Shown piece after piece: positions 17,701 to 25,131 of a stretch of DNA of 64,000 bases. A program made the position numbers and the translations under genes. The stretch is from positions 281,108-345,107 of the forward strand of contig NZ_LMFS01000003.1 in assembly GCF_001426945.1 (NCBI RefSeq). The letters run 5' to 3'. Positions within the stretch are counted from its first letter, which is position 1, and each line of letters starts with the position of its first letter. The notes under the pieces are model-generated. The model was given only the letters and a program-made list of their open reading frames with translations, made no database searches and was not told the origin of the DNA. The stretch comes from Pseudolabrys sp. Root1462. Lineage in GTDB: Bacteria > Pseudomonadota > Alphaproteobacteria > Rhizobiales > Xanthobacteraceae.

Positions 17701-17765
17701 CATTCCCGCGAAAGCGGGAATCCAGAAGTGAAGAACTGGGTCCCCGCTTTCGCGGGGACGAGCGG
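17701..17765. repeat. Paired palindromic intergenic repeat
   Basis: Two hairpins stand in opposite sense: CCCGCGAAAGCGGG (17705-17718) and TCCCCGCTTTCGCGGGGA (17741-17758), sharing the GCGAAAGCGGGaATCCAG / GTCCCCGCTTTCGC theme. This paired layout is a widespread intergenic element in Rhizobiales. It lies between the terminator of the secreted protein and the end of divL. Confidence 0.6.
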
Positions 17766-17782
17766 AGATTGTCGAGGGCGGT

Positions 17783-20314
17783 TTAAGCCGCGCTGCGCTT
17801 GGCCGGCGCGGCGATCCGGGCCGGCTCGGTTTCAGCCGGCTGGCGATGCTGCTCGGCCGGGAAGACGCAGGTGAAGGTAGTTCCGCGGCCGACGGTGGAA
17901 TCGATCGACACCGAGCCGCCGTGCAGTTCGACGAAGGAGCGCACAAGCGACAGGCCAAGCCCCGTGCCGCGATGCTGCGAACCCTTGGAGTCGGTCTCGA
18001 ACATGTCGAAAACCTTCTCCTGCCGTGCCGGCTCGATGCCGGGGCCGTGGTCGGTCACCGAGAAGATCACGTCGCCATTGCGGCGCTCGGCAGCGAGCGT
18101 GACTGTCGCGTTGGCCGGCGAGAAGCCGATCGCATTCGACAAGAGATTGAAGAGGATCTGCCGCAGCCGCTTGGCGTCGGCGGCAAAGCTGCCGATGTCC
18201 GAAGCCGCGACGATGTCGAGCCGCAGATTGTTCTTGATCAGCCGGTCCTGCACGCCCTCTGCGGCTTCCGCCATCGACGAACGAATATCCACCTGCGTCA
18301 GATTCAGCGTCATCGCGCCGGCATCGATGGTCGCGAGGTCCAGGATGTTGTTGATGATCGCCAGCAGCGCGTTGGTCGAGGTGGTGATGTAGCCGAGATA
18401 TTCGTGCTGCTTCGGCGTCAGCGGGCCGAACACCGGATCGGCCAGCAGGTTGGCGAAACCGATGATGTTCGTCAGCGGCGAGCGCAATTCATAAGAGACG
18501 TGATGCACGAACTCGATCTTGATCGAGTCGGCGGCGACGAGCGCTTCGTTGCGCTCGCGCAGCGCGCGCTCGACATTGACGGTGTCGGTGACGTCCTGGA
18601 ACGTGACCAGCGTCGCGCCATCCGGCAGCGGCATGGTGGCCATGTCGATCATCATGCCGTCGCGGCGCTCGATGCGCGCGGTGAGCGGCGTGCGGTTGTC
18701 GATGCCGGTCACCCCGGCGCGCAGGCCTCGCCACAGTGCGCTGTCGTCGTGCAGCGCCTGCGACCAGGCGGTGACGGCCTCGACGTGCGGATGCGTGTTC
18801 AGCGCCTCGGGCGTCAGCTTCCACAGACGCTGGAACGCCGGATTGTGCAGGCGGACGCGCCCGTCCGAGCCGAACACGGCAACCGCTTCGGCGAGATTAT
18901 CGAGCGTCTCGCTCTGCACCTTGTTGAGCGCTTCGTAGTTGCGGCGCATCGCGAGCCGCTCGGTAACATCGTCGTACAGGTACGTCACGCCGCCTTCGGG
19001 ATTGGGCGTGGTGACGACGCGCAAGGTGCGGCCGTCCGGCAGATGCCACATGTGCTCCTTCGGCTCGACGGCGCGGTAAGCTTCATAGAGCTGCTGCTTC
19101 CACTGCCGGAAGTCCTGCTCCTCGGGCAGCTTGCGCGCGCTGCGCAGCGTATCGAGAACGCTGGTGTCGGTCGGCGTCTGGTCGAGCATGACGGGATCGA
19201 GATCGAACAGCGCGCGAAATGCAGTGTTGTAGAATGTGAGCTTGCGGTCGGCGTTGAAGATGGCGACGCCGGTGGCGAGCTGGTCGAGGAGGCGCCGATG
19301 CGCCTCGGTCATGCGCCGCAATTCGGTGCGCATGGTTTCCGCCTCGGTGCGATCGATGGCGATGCCTGCGGCACCGAACACCGTCGGGGTGTCGAGCACG
19401 TCGAAAATGCGCCGTTCACCGGCGACCACGGCGGGCAGGCGCTTGGCAAACGACTGACCGTCAGCGCGCAACCGCATGATCTCGGCGCGGGCGGTCCCTT
19501 CCAGCAGCTCGAGATTGCGTTCGACCGCGCCGGTTGCGTCGTCCGCCTCGACGGCGTGGGCATAGGCGGAGTTGACGAAGATGAGACGGCCGGCGGCATC
19601 GCGCGCCCAGACCGGCGCCGGCAGCGCCTCGAGCATCGTCTTCAGGGTTTCGAGATCGCCGGCGAGACGGTCGTGCTTGGTCGAGACCGCCACCAGTTCG
19701 CTTTCGATGCCACTGACATCACGCAAGCGGAGCACGGCGCGGCCGCCGAGCGCCCGCCCTTCGGCTTCGAGCGGCCGACCGGCCTGGGTGGTCAGCGTCA
19801 TGACGAAGCCGCGACCTTCGCCCCGCAGCCGCGTCACCGCATCTTCCATGCGCTGCGCCGCCGCCGGTTCGAGCCAGGCACCGAAAGCGAGCACGCGCTG
19901 CGGCGCGCCGCCGGGCGCGACAATGGCGGTATCGCCTAGAATTTCCGGTTCGTCCGCCGCCGCCGGCCAGGTGATGATGACCTGGGGCTGCGACAGCAAC
20001 AGTTGCCGGAGCCGGTCGATCTCCGCCTGCATCGCCATGGCGTCGTCACGCGACACGTGATCGCGACGGCCGCCGCGGCTGCGAATCAGCACGGCGGTGG
20101 CGAGCACGGCGAAGCAAACGAGGCCGGCGAGCAGCGTGAAGGTCGCAATTTCCTGGCGGCCGAACGAGGCCACCGCGCGATCGAGCGCCGATCCATCGGC
20201 CGCCGCCGCATCTTGCGCGACGGTCAGACCTGTCAGGATGACGGCGGCGAAGAATCCGCCTCGTATCGGACGAGAACGCAATGCCTCGTTCGCCGTCCGG
20301 AATCCTTCCGGCAT
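17783..20314 (-). CDS. divL: DivL-type PAS sensor kinase with tyrosine phospho-site
   Basis: This 843-residue membrane protein has hydrophobic segments at about residues 18-35 and 56-77, several PAS-like domains up to ~590, and a histidine-kinase core. The H-box reads HHVSYELRSPLTN: the residue normally phosphorylated (His in SHELRTPL) is Y608. The ATPase domain is intact, with N-box LFNLLSNAIGFS, G1 DHGPGI and G2 GTGLGLSLV. Tyrosine at this place is the hallmark of Caulobacter DivL, which works as an allosteric regulator of the CckA-ChpT-CtrA cell-cycle pathway rather than a classical kinase. Proximity to tsaE is also typical of divL. Downstream of it, on the other strand, lies the stress-promoter gene. 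Confidence 0.88.
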   Translation of the reverse strand: MPEGFRTANEALRSRPIRGGFFAAVILTGLTVAQDAAAADGSALDRAVASFGRQEIATFTLLAGLVCFAVLATAVLIRSRGGRRDHVSRDDAMAMQAEIDRLRQLLLSQPQVIITWPAAADEPEILGDTAIVAPGGAPQRVLAFGAWLEPAAAQRMEDAVTRLRGEGRGFVMTLTTQAGRPLEAEGRALGGRAVLRLRDVSGIESELVAVSTKHDRLAGDLETLKTMLEALPAPVWARDAAGRLIFVNSAYAHAVEADDATGAVERNLELLEGTARAEIMRLRADGQSFAKRLPAVVAGERRIFDVLDTPTVFGAAGIAIDRTEAETMRTELRRMTEAHRRLLDQLATGVAIFNADRKLTFYNTAFRALFDLDPVMLDQTPTDTSVLDTLRSARKLPEEQDFRQWKQQLYEAYRAVEPKEHMWHLPDGRTLRVVTTPNPEGGVTYLYDDVTERLAMRRNYEALNKVQSETLDNLAEAVAVFGSDGRVRLHNPAFQRLWKLTPEALNTHPHVEAVTAWSQALHDDSALWRGLRAGVTGIDNRTPLTARIERRDGMMIDMATMPLPDGATLVTFQDVTDTVNVERALRERNEALVAADSIKIEFVHHVSYELRSPLTNIIGFANLLADPVFGPLTPKQHEYLGYITTSTNALLAIINNILDLATIDAGAMTLNLTQVDIRSSMAEAAEGVQDRLIKNNLRLDIVAASDIGSFAADAKRLRQILFNLLSNAIGFSPANATVTLAAERRNGDVIFSVTDHGPGIEPARQEKVFDMFETDSKGSQHRGTGLGLSLVRSFVELHGGSVSIDSTVGRGTTFTCVFPAEQHRQPAETEPARIAAPAKRSAA

Positions 20315-20478
20315 TCAGATTGCCCCACGGGACGCGTCAAGGAGTGCGGTCGCTCACCGCCGTACCGCTCGCGAATCATTGGACTTTACCCCTCAGGCGA
20401 CTCCCGCCGATAGAGTCCATAAGGGGAACGGAGCAAGGCACAGCAATCATTCCAGCGGCGCCGGCAATTCGGCGGGCG

Positions 20479-20889
20479 CTAGCCCTGATCGAGGACCTGC
20501 TTCGTCATGGCTTCGACGCTGATCGCGGCGAGCGCGGTCGAGAAGCTGCGCTCCGCTTCCGCCAGCGCCGGACGCACCACATCGCTGACCAGCCCGGACG
20601 GCGGCAGCGGCGGATCTTCGGCCTCTTCGGTGCTGGATGCGGCGCGCAGGATATCTTCGGCGGTGATCTGGTGATGTTCGCGCGCCAGTTCGTAGCCGCC
20701 GTGCGGGCCGCGAATGCCGCGCAGGATGCCGTCGCGCACCAGCGCTTGCAGCACGGGCTCCAGATGGCGCGGCGGCAACTGGTGGCGCGCCGCCAACGCC
20801 TTGGCCGAAACCGGCCGATTACTGGCGTTCACGGCGACATCGATCACGGCGGCAATGGCGAGGACGCCCTTGCGGGAAACGAGCGGCAT
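20479..20889 (-). CDS. Rrf2-family transcriptional regulator without cysteines
   Basis: A winged-helix regulator of the Rrf2 family: VSAKALAARHQLPPRHLEPVLQAL is the helix-turn-helix (about residues 27-50), followed by the family wing GIRGPHGGYELAR. Rrf2 proteins such as IscR, NsrR and RirA usually bind an Fe-S cluster with three cysteines, but this 136-residue protein contains no cysteine at all, so it must sense something else or nothing. The start at 20889 (MPLVSRKG) is chosen over 20907. A GTAAT-AG-ATTAC inverted repeat at 20919-20930 lies just upstream and could be its operator. Target genes are unknown. It sits between dut and divL. Confidence 0.85.
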   Translation of the reverse strand: MPLVSRKGVLAIAAVIDVAVNASNRPVSAKALAARHQLPPRHLEPVLQALVRDGILRGIRGPHGGYELAREHHQITAEDILRAASSTEEAEDPPLPPSGLVSDVVRPALAEAERSFSTALAAISVEAMTKQVLDQG

Positions 20890-20918
20890 AATCGGCACCA
20901 CATGCAACTAATGCAAAG

Positions 20919-20930
20919 GTAATAGATTAC
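20919..20930. promoter_or_regulatory. Candidate operator of the Rrf2 regulator
   Basis: A perfect inverted repeat, GTAAT-AG-ATTAC, stands 30 bases upstream of the Rrf2 start codon in an otherwise AT-richer leader. Autoregulation is common in this family, so an operator role is plausible but inferred. Confidence 0.4.
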
Positions 20931-20969
20931 AGTTGATAAAACGTCTAGCGCAAAAGACGCCGGCGCTTC

Positions 20970-21425
20970 TCAACTTCCGGTGGAACCGAAACCGCCCGTG
21001 CCGCGGGTTGTCTGATCGAGAACATTTACCTCGGTAAAAACGGCGCGCGCAACGGTTGCAATGACGCATTGCGCGATTCGCATACCCCGGCTGACGACAA
21101 CGGGTTCGCTACCGAGGTTGACCAGCAGCACCTGCACCTCGCCGCGATAATCGGCATCGATGGTGCCCGGCGCGTTGAGCACGGTCAGTCCCTGCTTCAT
21201 CGCCAGGCCCGAACGTGGACGTACCTGCGCCTCGAAGCCCTCGGGCAATGCCATCGCCAGACCGGTCGGCACCAGCGCGCGCGCGCCGGGTTTGATGGTC
21301 AACGGCTCATCGGCGGGCAGCGCGGCGGTGAAGTCGAAGCCGGCGGCGAGCGCGCTCTGATAGGCCGGCAGCGGCAGATCCTGCGCGTGCGTCAGGCGCG
21401 TGATCCGAATCTCGGTACTGATCAA
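20970..21425 (-). CDS. dut: dUTP diphosphatase
   Basis: Dut hydrolyses dUTP to dUMP, keeping uracil out of DNA and feeding thymidylate synthesis. The five trimeric-dUTPase motifs are visible: AGFDFTA (motif 1), [10 protein letters not shown] (2), [14 protein letters not shown] with catalytic D90 (3), RIAQCVIA (4) and [10 protein letters not shown] (5, the flexible C-terminal lid). Length (151 residues) is typical. The start codon overlaps the coaBC stop by 4 bases (ATGA), so coaBC-dut form a coupled pair, an arrangement shared by many proteobacteria. Confidence 0.97.
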   Translation of the reverse strand: MISTEIRITRLTHAQDLPLPAYQSALAAGFDFTAALPADEPLTIKPGARALVPTGLAMALPEGFEAQVRPRSGLAMKQGLTVLNAPGTIDADYRGEVQVLLVNLGSEPVVVSRGMRIAQCVIATVARAVFTEVNVLDQTTRGTGGFGSTGS

Positions 21426-22822
21426 TTCTTGTCTCCCGTCAGAGTCGCGGCGATCCTTTGGATCAGCATCGCTGCGGCCTCCTCTTTGCTTTGCGGCGGC
21501 CAGTCATCGACACCGGCGGCTGTCACCAGGTGAATGGTGTTGCTGTCACCGCCCATGATACCGGTCGATGGTGACACGTCGTTGGCCAAAATCCAGTCGC
21601 AGCCTTTGCGGGCGAGCTTGGCCTTGGCATTGGCGATGACGTGCTCGGTCTCGGCGGCGAAGCCGATCACCAGCCTCGGCCGGCCGGCGGTGCGGTGGGC
21701 AATGGTCGAGAGAATGTCGGGATTCTCGGCGAGCGCCAGTTGCGGGGTGGCCGCGCCCGGCTGCTTCTTGATCTTTTGATCGCCGGCATTGGCGACGCGC
21801 CAGTCGGCCACCGCTGCAGCGAAGATTGCGACGTCGGCGGGCAGGGCTTTTTCGACGGCGGCCAGCATGTCGCGTGCGCTTTCGACGTCGATGACTTCGA
21901 CATTATCCGGCTTCGGCAGATTGACCGGGCCGCTGACCAGAACGACGTCGGCGCCCGCTTCGGCGGCGGCGGCGGCGATGGCGTAGCCCTGCTTGCCCGA
22001 GGAGCGGTTGGCGATGTAGCGCACCGGATCGATCGGCTCATGCGTCGGGCCGGCGGTGATGAGGATGCGTTTGCCCTTGAGCGGCAGCGCGGCGCCATCG
22101 GCTTTCAGCAAACGCTCGACGGCGCCGGCGATCTCCAGCGGCTCGGCCATGCGGCCAAGGCCGCGTTCGCCGCGCTCCGCCATCTCGCCTGCATTCGGGC
22201 CGATCAAGGCGACACCGTCGGCCTTGAGCTGCTTGAGATTGCGCTGCGTCGCCTTGTGCGCCCACATCGCCGGGTTCATTGCCGGCGCCAGCAAGATCTT
22301 AGCCGTTGTCGCCAGTAGCACGGCAGTGGCGAGATCGTTGGCGTGGCCTTGCGCCATCTTCGCCATCAGATCGGCGGTCGCCGGCGCGACGACGACGAGA
22401 TCGGCTTCGCGCGCCAGGCGGATATGGCCGATATCGAACTCGTGCTCGGGATTGAACAGGTCGGTGTAGACGCGGCCGCCGACCAGCGCGCCGGCGGCGA
22501 GCTGGGTCACGAACTGCGTCGCCGCCTGCGTGAGAACGCAGCGCACGGCGAAGCCGCGCTCCTTCAGCCGGCGGATGAGGTCGAGCGATTTGTAGGCGGC
22601 GATGCCGCCGCCGATGATCAGCAGCACCCGGGGGTGGGCCGCGGAAGCCGCGCCGGCGGGCGTGTCCGGTGCCGCCGGTCGGGCCGGTGTTTCGGTCTCT
22701 CCGGCCGCCTCGCGCAAGATGCCGCGCACTTCATCTTCAACGGAGCGGCCGTTCCGCGCCGCACGCAGCCGCAACTGCTGTTTCAGCGCCTCGTCGAGCT
22801 GCCGGACAGTCAGGGAAGCCAT
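21422..22822 (-). CDS. coaBC: CoaBC with N-terminal FitA-like ribbon-helix-helix domain
   Basis: CoaBC couples phosphopantothenate to cysteine (CoaB, C-terminal) and decarboxylates the product (CoaC, flavin-dependent) to give 4'-phosphopantetheine. CoaC features are [16 protein letters not shown], the catalytic histidine H133 (GHIRLA) and PAMNPAMW with N183. CoaB has [18 protein letters not shown]. Where E. coli CoaC has its redox cysteine before GRM, this protein reads [10 protein letters not shown] (~216-225), with no cysteine. The first ~40 residues ([13 protein letters not shown], then [15 protein letters not shown]) look like the FitA antitoxin DNA-binding domain and are joined by a Pro/Ala linker, adding about 58 residues to the usual length. 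The predicted promoter lies within a large dyad at 22855-22886. Confidence 0.95.
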   Translation of the reverse strand: MASLTVRQLDEALKQQLRLRAARNGRSVEDEVRGILREAAGETETPARPAAPDTPAGAASAAHPRVLLIIGGGIAAYKSLDLIRRLKERGFAVRCVLTQAATQFVTQLAAGALVGGRVYTDLFNPEHEFDIGHIRLAREADLVVVAPATADLMAKMAQGHANDLATAVLLATTAKILLAPAMNPAMWAHKATQRNLKQLKADGVALIGPNAGEMAERGERGLGRMAEPLEIAGAVERLLKADGAALPLKGKRILITAGPTHEPIDPVRYIANRSSGKQGYAIAAAAAEAGADVVLVSGPVNLPKPDNVEVIDVESARDMLAAVEKALPADVAIFAAAVADWRVANAGDQKIKKQPGAATPQLALAENPDILSTIAHRTAGRPRLVIGFAAETEHVIANAKAKLARKGCDWILANDVSPSTGIMGGDSNTIHLVTAAGVDDWPPQSKEEAAAMLIQRIAATLTGDKN

Positions 22823-22847
22823 CGAAAAACCTCACCATCACAGAAGC

Positions 22848-22875
22848 TTAATAAGAATGATTGCAATGATGCCAA
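22848..22875 (-). promoter_or_regulatory. Predicted coaBC promoter
   Basis: On the minus strand, TTGGCA (22875-22870) and TATTAA (22853-22848) are separated by 16 bases, giving a sigma-70-like promoter about 25 bases before the coaBC ATG. The -35 box falls inside the dyad at 22855-22886. Not experimentally supported. Confidence 0.5.
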
Positions 22876-22886
22876 TGCAATCATTC
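22855..22886. promoter_or_regulatory. Large perfect dyad overlapping the coaBC promoter
   Basis: GAATGATTGCA (22855-22865) and TGCAATCATTC (22876-22886) are perfect 11-bp inverted arms with a 10-base spacer that holds the predicted coaBC -35. The site lies between divergent coaBC and the ArsR-family gene, so either promoter might be controlled. An 11-bp perfect arm match is very unlikely by chance in this GC-rich genome. Confidence 0.65.
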
Positions 22887-22906
22887 GAAAATTACCCCCT
22901 GCCGGG

Positions 22907-22952
22907 TTGACAGTAAACGCCGCTGATGTATTTAACCCATGAGTTAATTAAC
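22907..22952 (+). promoter_or_regulatory. Promoter and candidate operator of the ArsR-GST operon
   Basis: TTGACA (22907-22912), a 16-base spacer and TATTTA (22929-22934) form a strong sigma-70-like promoter. Three half-sites overlap or follow the -10: TTAAC (22932-22936), GTTAA (22943-22947) and TTAAC (22948-22952). The last two make the palindrome GTTAATTAAC near the likely transcription start. This is where an ArsR-type repressor would be expected to bind. Confidence 0.55.
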
Positions 22953-22967
22953 CGGATGGCTAAATAG

Positions 22968-23366
22968 ATGTCCGATCGCCTCAGCACCACCTTCGCCGCG
23001 CTCGCCGATCCGACGAGGCGTGCGATTCTCGCGCGCCTCGCGCTTGGCGAGACCTCGGTGCAGAAACTCGCCGAACCGTTCGCTATCAGCCTGCCGGCGA
23101 TCTCGAAGCACCTGAAGGTGCTCGAGCACGCTGGCCTGATCACCCGCGGCCGCGACGCGCAAATGCGGCCCTGCAAGATCGACGCGGCAGGCTTTATCGG
23201 CGTCGAGCACTGGCTCGAGGAATATCGCAAGCTCTGGGGCCAGAGCATGGACAAGCTCGAGAGCCATCTCGAAGTCATGAAGGCGCAGCAGGCAGTTCGC
23301 CCGGCGCCGAAAAAGAAATCCCGTTCGGTGAAGCGTCAAGGAGAAGGCAATGCCCGCAAAGACTAG
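22968..23366 (+). CDS. ArsR-family winged-helix regulator
   Basis: A 132-residue winged-helix protein: LADPTRRAILARLALGE opens the fold, and VQKLAEPFAISLPAISKHLKVL is the helix-turn-helix (about residues 30-51). No CxC-type metal site is seen, so it is the metal-independent subgroup that is usually paired with an SRPBCC/AHSA1 gene. The lysine/arginine-rich tail overlaps the next gene by 17 bases, so regulator and SRPBCC protein are translationally coupled. A strong promoter with TTAAC-type half-sites precedes it, suggesting autorepression. The ligand is unknown. Confidence 0.88.
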   Translation: MSDRLSTTFAALADPTRRAILARLALGETSVQKLAEPFAISLPAISKHLKVLEHAGLITRGRDAQMRPCKIDAAGFIGVEHWLEEYRKLWGQSMDKLESHLEVMKAQQAVRPAPKKKSRSVKRQGEGNARKD

Positions 23367-23835
23367 TCTCGATCTCGGCGACCCCGTTTCCATCAAAGGC
23401 ACGCGCGAGTTCGATGCGCCGGTCGATCTGGTGTTCACCGCTTTCACCGATGTGAAACATCTGTCGCAATGGTGGGGGCCGAACGGCTTCACCACGACGA
23501 CCTCGCATTTCGAGTTCAAGCCCGGCGGCGTCTGGCGCTTCGTCATGCACGGGCCGGACGGCCGCGATTACGAGAACCGCATCACCTTCGACGAGATCGT
23601 GCCGAACCGGCGCATCGCCTATCACCACGGCGGCGGCAACGGCGAGCCGATCAAATTCTCGCAGACCGTGACGTTCGAAGATCTTGGACAGGGCCGCACC
23701 CGCATCGTCTGGCACGGTGTGTTCCCGAACGCCGAGGCGCGCGATTTCGTGATCCGCGAACACGGCGCTGCCGAGGGGCTTCAGGAGACCACGGCGCGAC
23801 TGGCCGGCTATGTCACCACAATGATGCGGAGCTGA
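23350..23835 (+). CDS. SRPBCC (AHSA1-like) protein
   Basis: This 161-residue protein belongs to the START/Bet v1-like superfamily, in the AHSA1 branch usually linked to ArsR regulators. Typical pieces are the early FDAPVDLVFTAFTD, then QWWGPNGFTTT and FKPGGVWRFVMHGPDG, which line a hydrophobic ligand cavity. The family binds small hydrophobic molecules, and no enzymatic residue can be named. It starts inside the 3' end of the ArsR gene and is followed after 3 bases by a GST gene, making a compact arsR-SRPBCC-GST operon. Confidence 0.88.
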   Translation: MPAKTSLDLGDPVSIKGTREFDAPVDLVFTAFTDVKHLSQWWGPNGFTTTTSHFEFKPGGVWRFVMHGPDGRDYENRITFDEIVPNRRIAYHHGGGNGEPIKFSQTVTFEDLGQGRTRIVWHGVFPNAEARDFVIREHGAAEGLQETTARLAGYVTTMMRS

Positions 23836-23838
23836 ATC

Positions 23839-24525
23839 ATGACCCTGAAGTTCTACTATCACCCGCTGTCGTCGTACTGCCACAAGGCGCTGATCGCGCT
23901 CTATGAGCACGACGTGACGTTCGAGCCGGTCGTCGTGAATTTCGGCGACGAAGCGGCCGCCGCCGCGCTTCATGCGCTGTGGCCGGTCGGCAAATTCCCG
24001 GTGTTGCGGGATGAAGAACGCGGCCAGACCGTCGCCGAAGCAACGGTGATCATCGACTATCTCGAGAGCTTCCACGCGCCGCGACGCCTGGTGCCGGCGT
24101 CCCCGGACGCGGCCTGGCAGGCGCGCATGTGGGATCGCTTCTTCGACTTGTACATTCACGATCACATCCAGAAGATTGTCGGCGACCGCCTGCGGCCCGA
24201 AGGATCGGGCGATGCCCATGGCGTTGCGGAGGCGAAGGCGAAGCTCGCGAAGTCCTACGCGATTTTCGATGCCACGCTCGGCGGCAAGACATGGGCGCTC
24301 GGCGATGACTACAGCCTGGTCGATTGCGCGGCCTCGCCGGCCTTGTTCTACGCCAGCCTCGCGGTGCCGTTCAGCGATACGACGCCGAACCTCAAGGCCT
24401 ATTACCAGCGCCTGGTGAAACGTCCGTCCTATGCGCGCGCGCTGAAGGAAGCGGAGCCGTTTTTCAGCTGGGTGCCGCTCGACACCAAGCCGACGCTTCC
24501 GGAAGAAGCGCGAGGCGCGAGCTGA
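23839..24525 (+). CDS. Glutathione S-transferase family protein
   Basis: A 228-residue protein with an N-terminal thioredoxin-like GST domain (KFYYHPLSSYCHKALIAL; GKFPVLRDEERGQTVAEATVIIDYL) and an alpha-helical C-terminal domain containing GDDYSLVDCAASPALFY. The segment S-S-Y-C near residue 12 offers a serine or cysteine for thiol activation. The substrate is unknown. It is third in the operon with the ArsR and SRPBCC genes and converges on the MarR gene with only 2 bases between the stop codons. Confidence 0.88.
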   Translation: MTLKFYYHPLSSYCHKALIALYEHDVTFEPVVVNFGDEAAAAALHALWPVGKFPVLRDEERGQTVAEATVIIDYLESFHAPRRLVPASPDAAWQARMWDRFFDLYIHDHIQKIVGDRLRPEGSGDAHGVAEAKAKLAKSYAIFDATLGGKTWALGDDYSLVDCAASPALFYASLAVPFSDTTPNLKAYYQRLVKRPSYARALKEAEPFFSWVPLDTKPTLPEEARGAS

Positions 24526-24527
24526 TG

Positions 24528-25025
24528 TTACAGCAGCGCGCCGAGCATGCGCCGCAGGTCGTCGGCGCTGCCGTGCGAGATCTTGAATTCGAGCGCGGTA
24601 TGGGCATCGCGCCAGATCGGAAAGGCCTTGGCGAGCAGGGCGCGGCCGGCCGGCGTGATGATGAGTCGCCGGCTGCGTTTGTCGTCCTTGTCGATCGCCA
24701 CCTCGATGAGGCCGCGCCGCTCCAGCGGCTTGAGATTTGCGGTCAGCGTGGTGCGATCCATCGCCAGCAGGTCGGCGACGCTGCCGATGGTCGGCGGCGC
24801 CGGGCGGTTCAGCGATGTCAGTAGCGAGAATTGACCGCTGGTGAGATCGAGCGGCTTCAGAACAACGTCGAAGCGCCGCGCCAGGGCCCGCGCCGCGCGC
24901 TGCACATGCAGGCACAAACACGCATCGCGCACTTCGATCGTCTTGTCGAAGGGCAGCGCCTCGCCGGCCGCCTCAGGCAGCGCCTGCGACGCGTCCGAAA
25001 ATTCTGCCACCTGACGTATTGACAT
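24528..25025 (-). CDS. MarR-family transcriptional regulator
   Basis: A 165-residue MarR-type winged-helix dimer regulator: LTSGQFSLLTSLNRP leads into the HTH IGSVADLLAMDRTTLTANLKPL, and the wing includes DDKRSRRLIITPAG. Cysteines near residues 36-38 (DACLCLH) could make it a thiol sensor, as in OhrR-type MarRs, but this is speculation. Its predicted -10 lies only 6 bases before the ATG, so the mRNA may be leaderless, and a perfect 12-bp palindrome sits between its -35 and -10. It is divergent from the VOC-DUF899-GST run, its likely target. Confidence 0.9.
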   Translation of the reverse strand: MSIRQVAEFSDASQALPEAAGEALPFDKTIEVRDACLCLHVQRAARALARRFDVVLKPLDLTSGQFSLLTSLNRPAPPTIGSVADLLAMDRTTLTANLKPLERRGLIEVAIDKDDKRSRRLIITPAGRALLAKAFPIWRDAHTALEFKISHGSADDLRRMLGALL

Positions 25026-25030
25026 ACCGA

Positions 25031-25060
25031 ATAATATGTTGATATCAACGTAATTGTCAA
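25031..25060 (-). promoter_or_regulatory. marR promoter with embedded operator
   Basis: On the minus strand, TTGACA (25060-25055) and TATTAT (25036-25031) are separated by 18 bases (17 if the -10 is read as ATATTA). The ATG follows 6 bases after the -10, predicting a leaderless or nearly leaderless transcript. Confidence 0.6.
25038..25049. promoter_or_regulatory. Candidate MarR operator
   Basis: GTTGATATCAAC is a perfect 12-bp palindrome lying in the spacer of the marR promoter, in the divergent region between marR and the VOC gene. MarR proteins usually bind such short palindromes and repress themselves and a divergent operon. Confidence 0.6.
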
Positions 25061-25131
25061 GGGCGGCCGCTACGGTGGGGTCGCGAAATCACAGGGAAAA
25101 CGGCCATTCCGGCCTCGAACGGGAGAAAATC

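Noticed and set aside
17846-19939. 697-codon open frame on the + strand opposite divL
   Set aside because: It is the antisense of a clear kinase gene; its composition (Arg/His/Gln-rich) is that expected from GC-rich antisense frames, and no domain is recognisable.
22932-22947. Possible CtrA box (TTAA-N7-TTAA)
   Set aside because: The spacing between the TTAA elements is 8, not 7, and the site fits an ArsR operator better.
22823-22967. Riboswitch upstream of coaBC
   Set aside because: The coaBC leader is only about 20 bases if the predicted promoter is right; the structure seen is a DNA dyad over the -35, not a long structured leader.
23275-24921. 548-codon minus-strand frame across the SRPBCC and GST genes
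   Set aside because: It runs through three genes with clear homology on other frames and shows no recognisable domain of its own.
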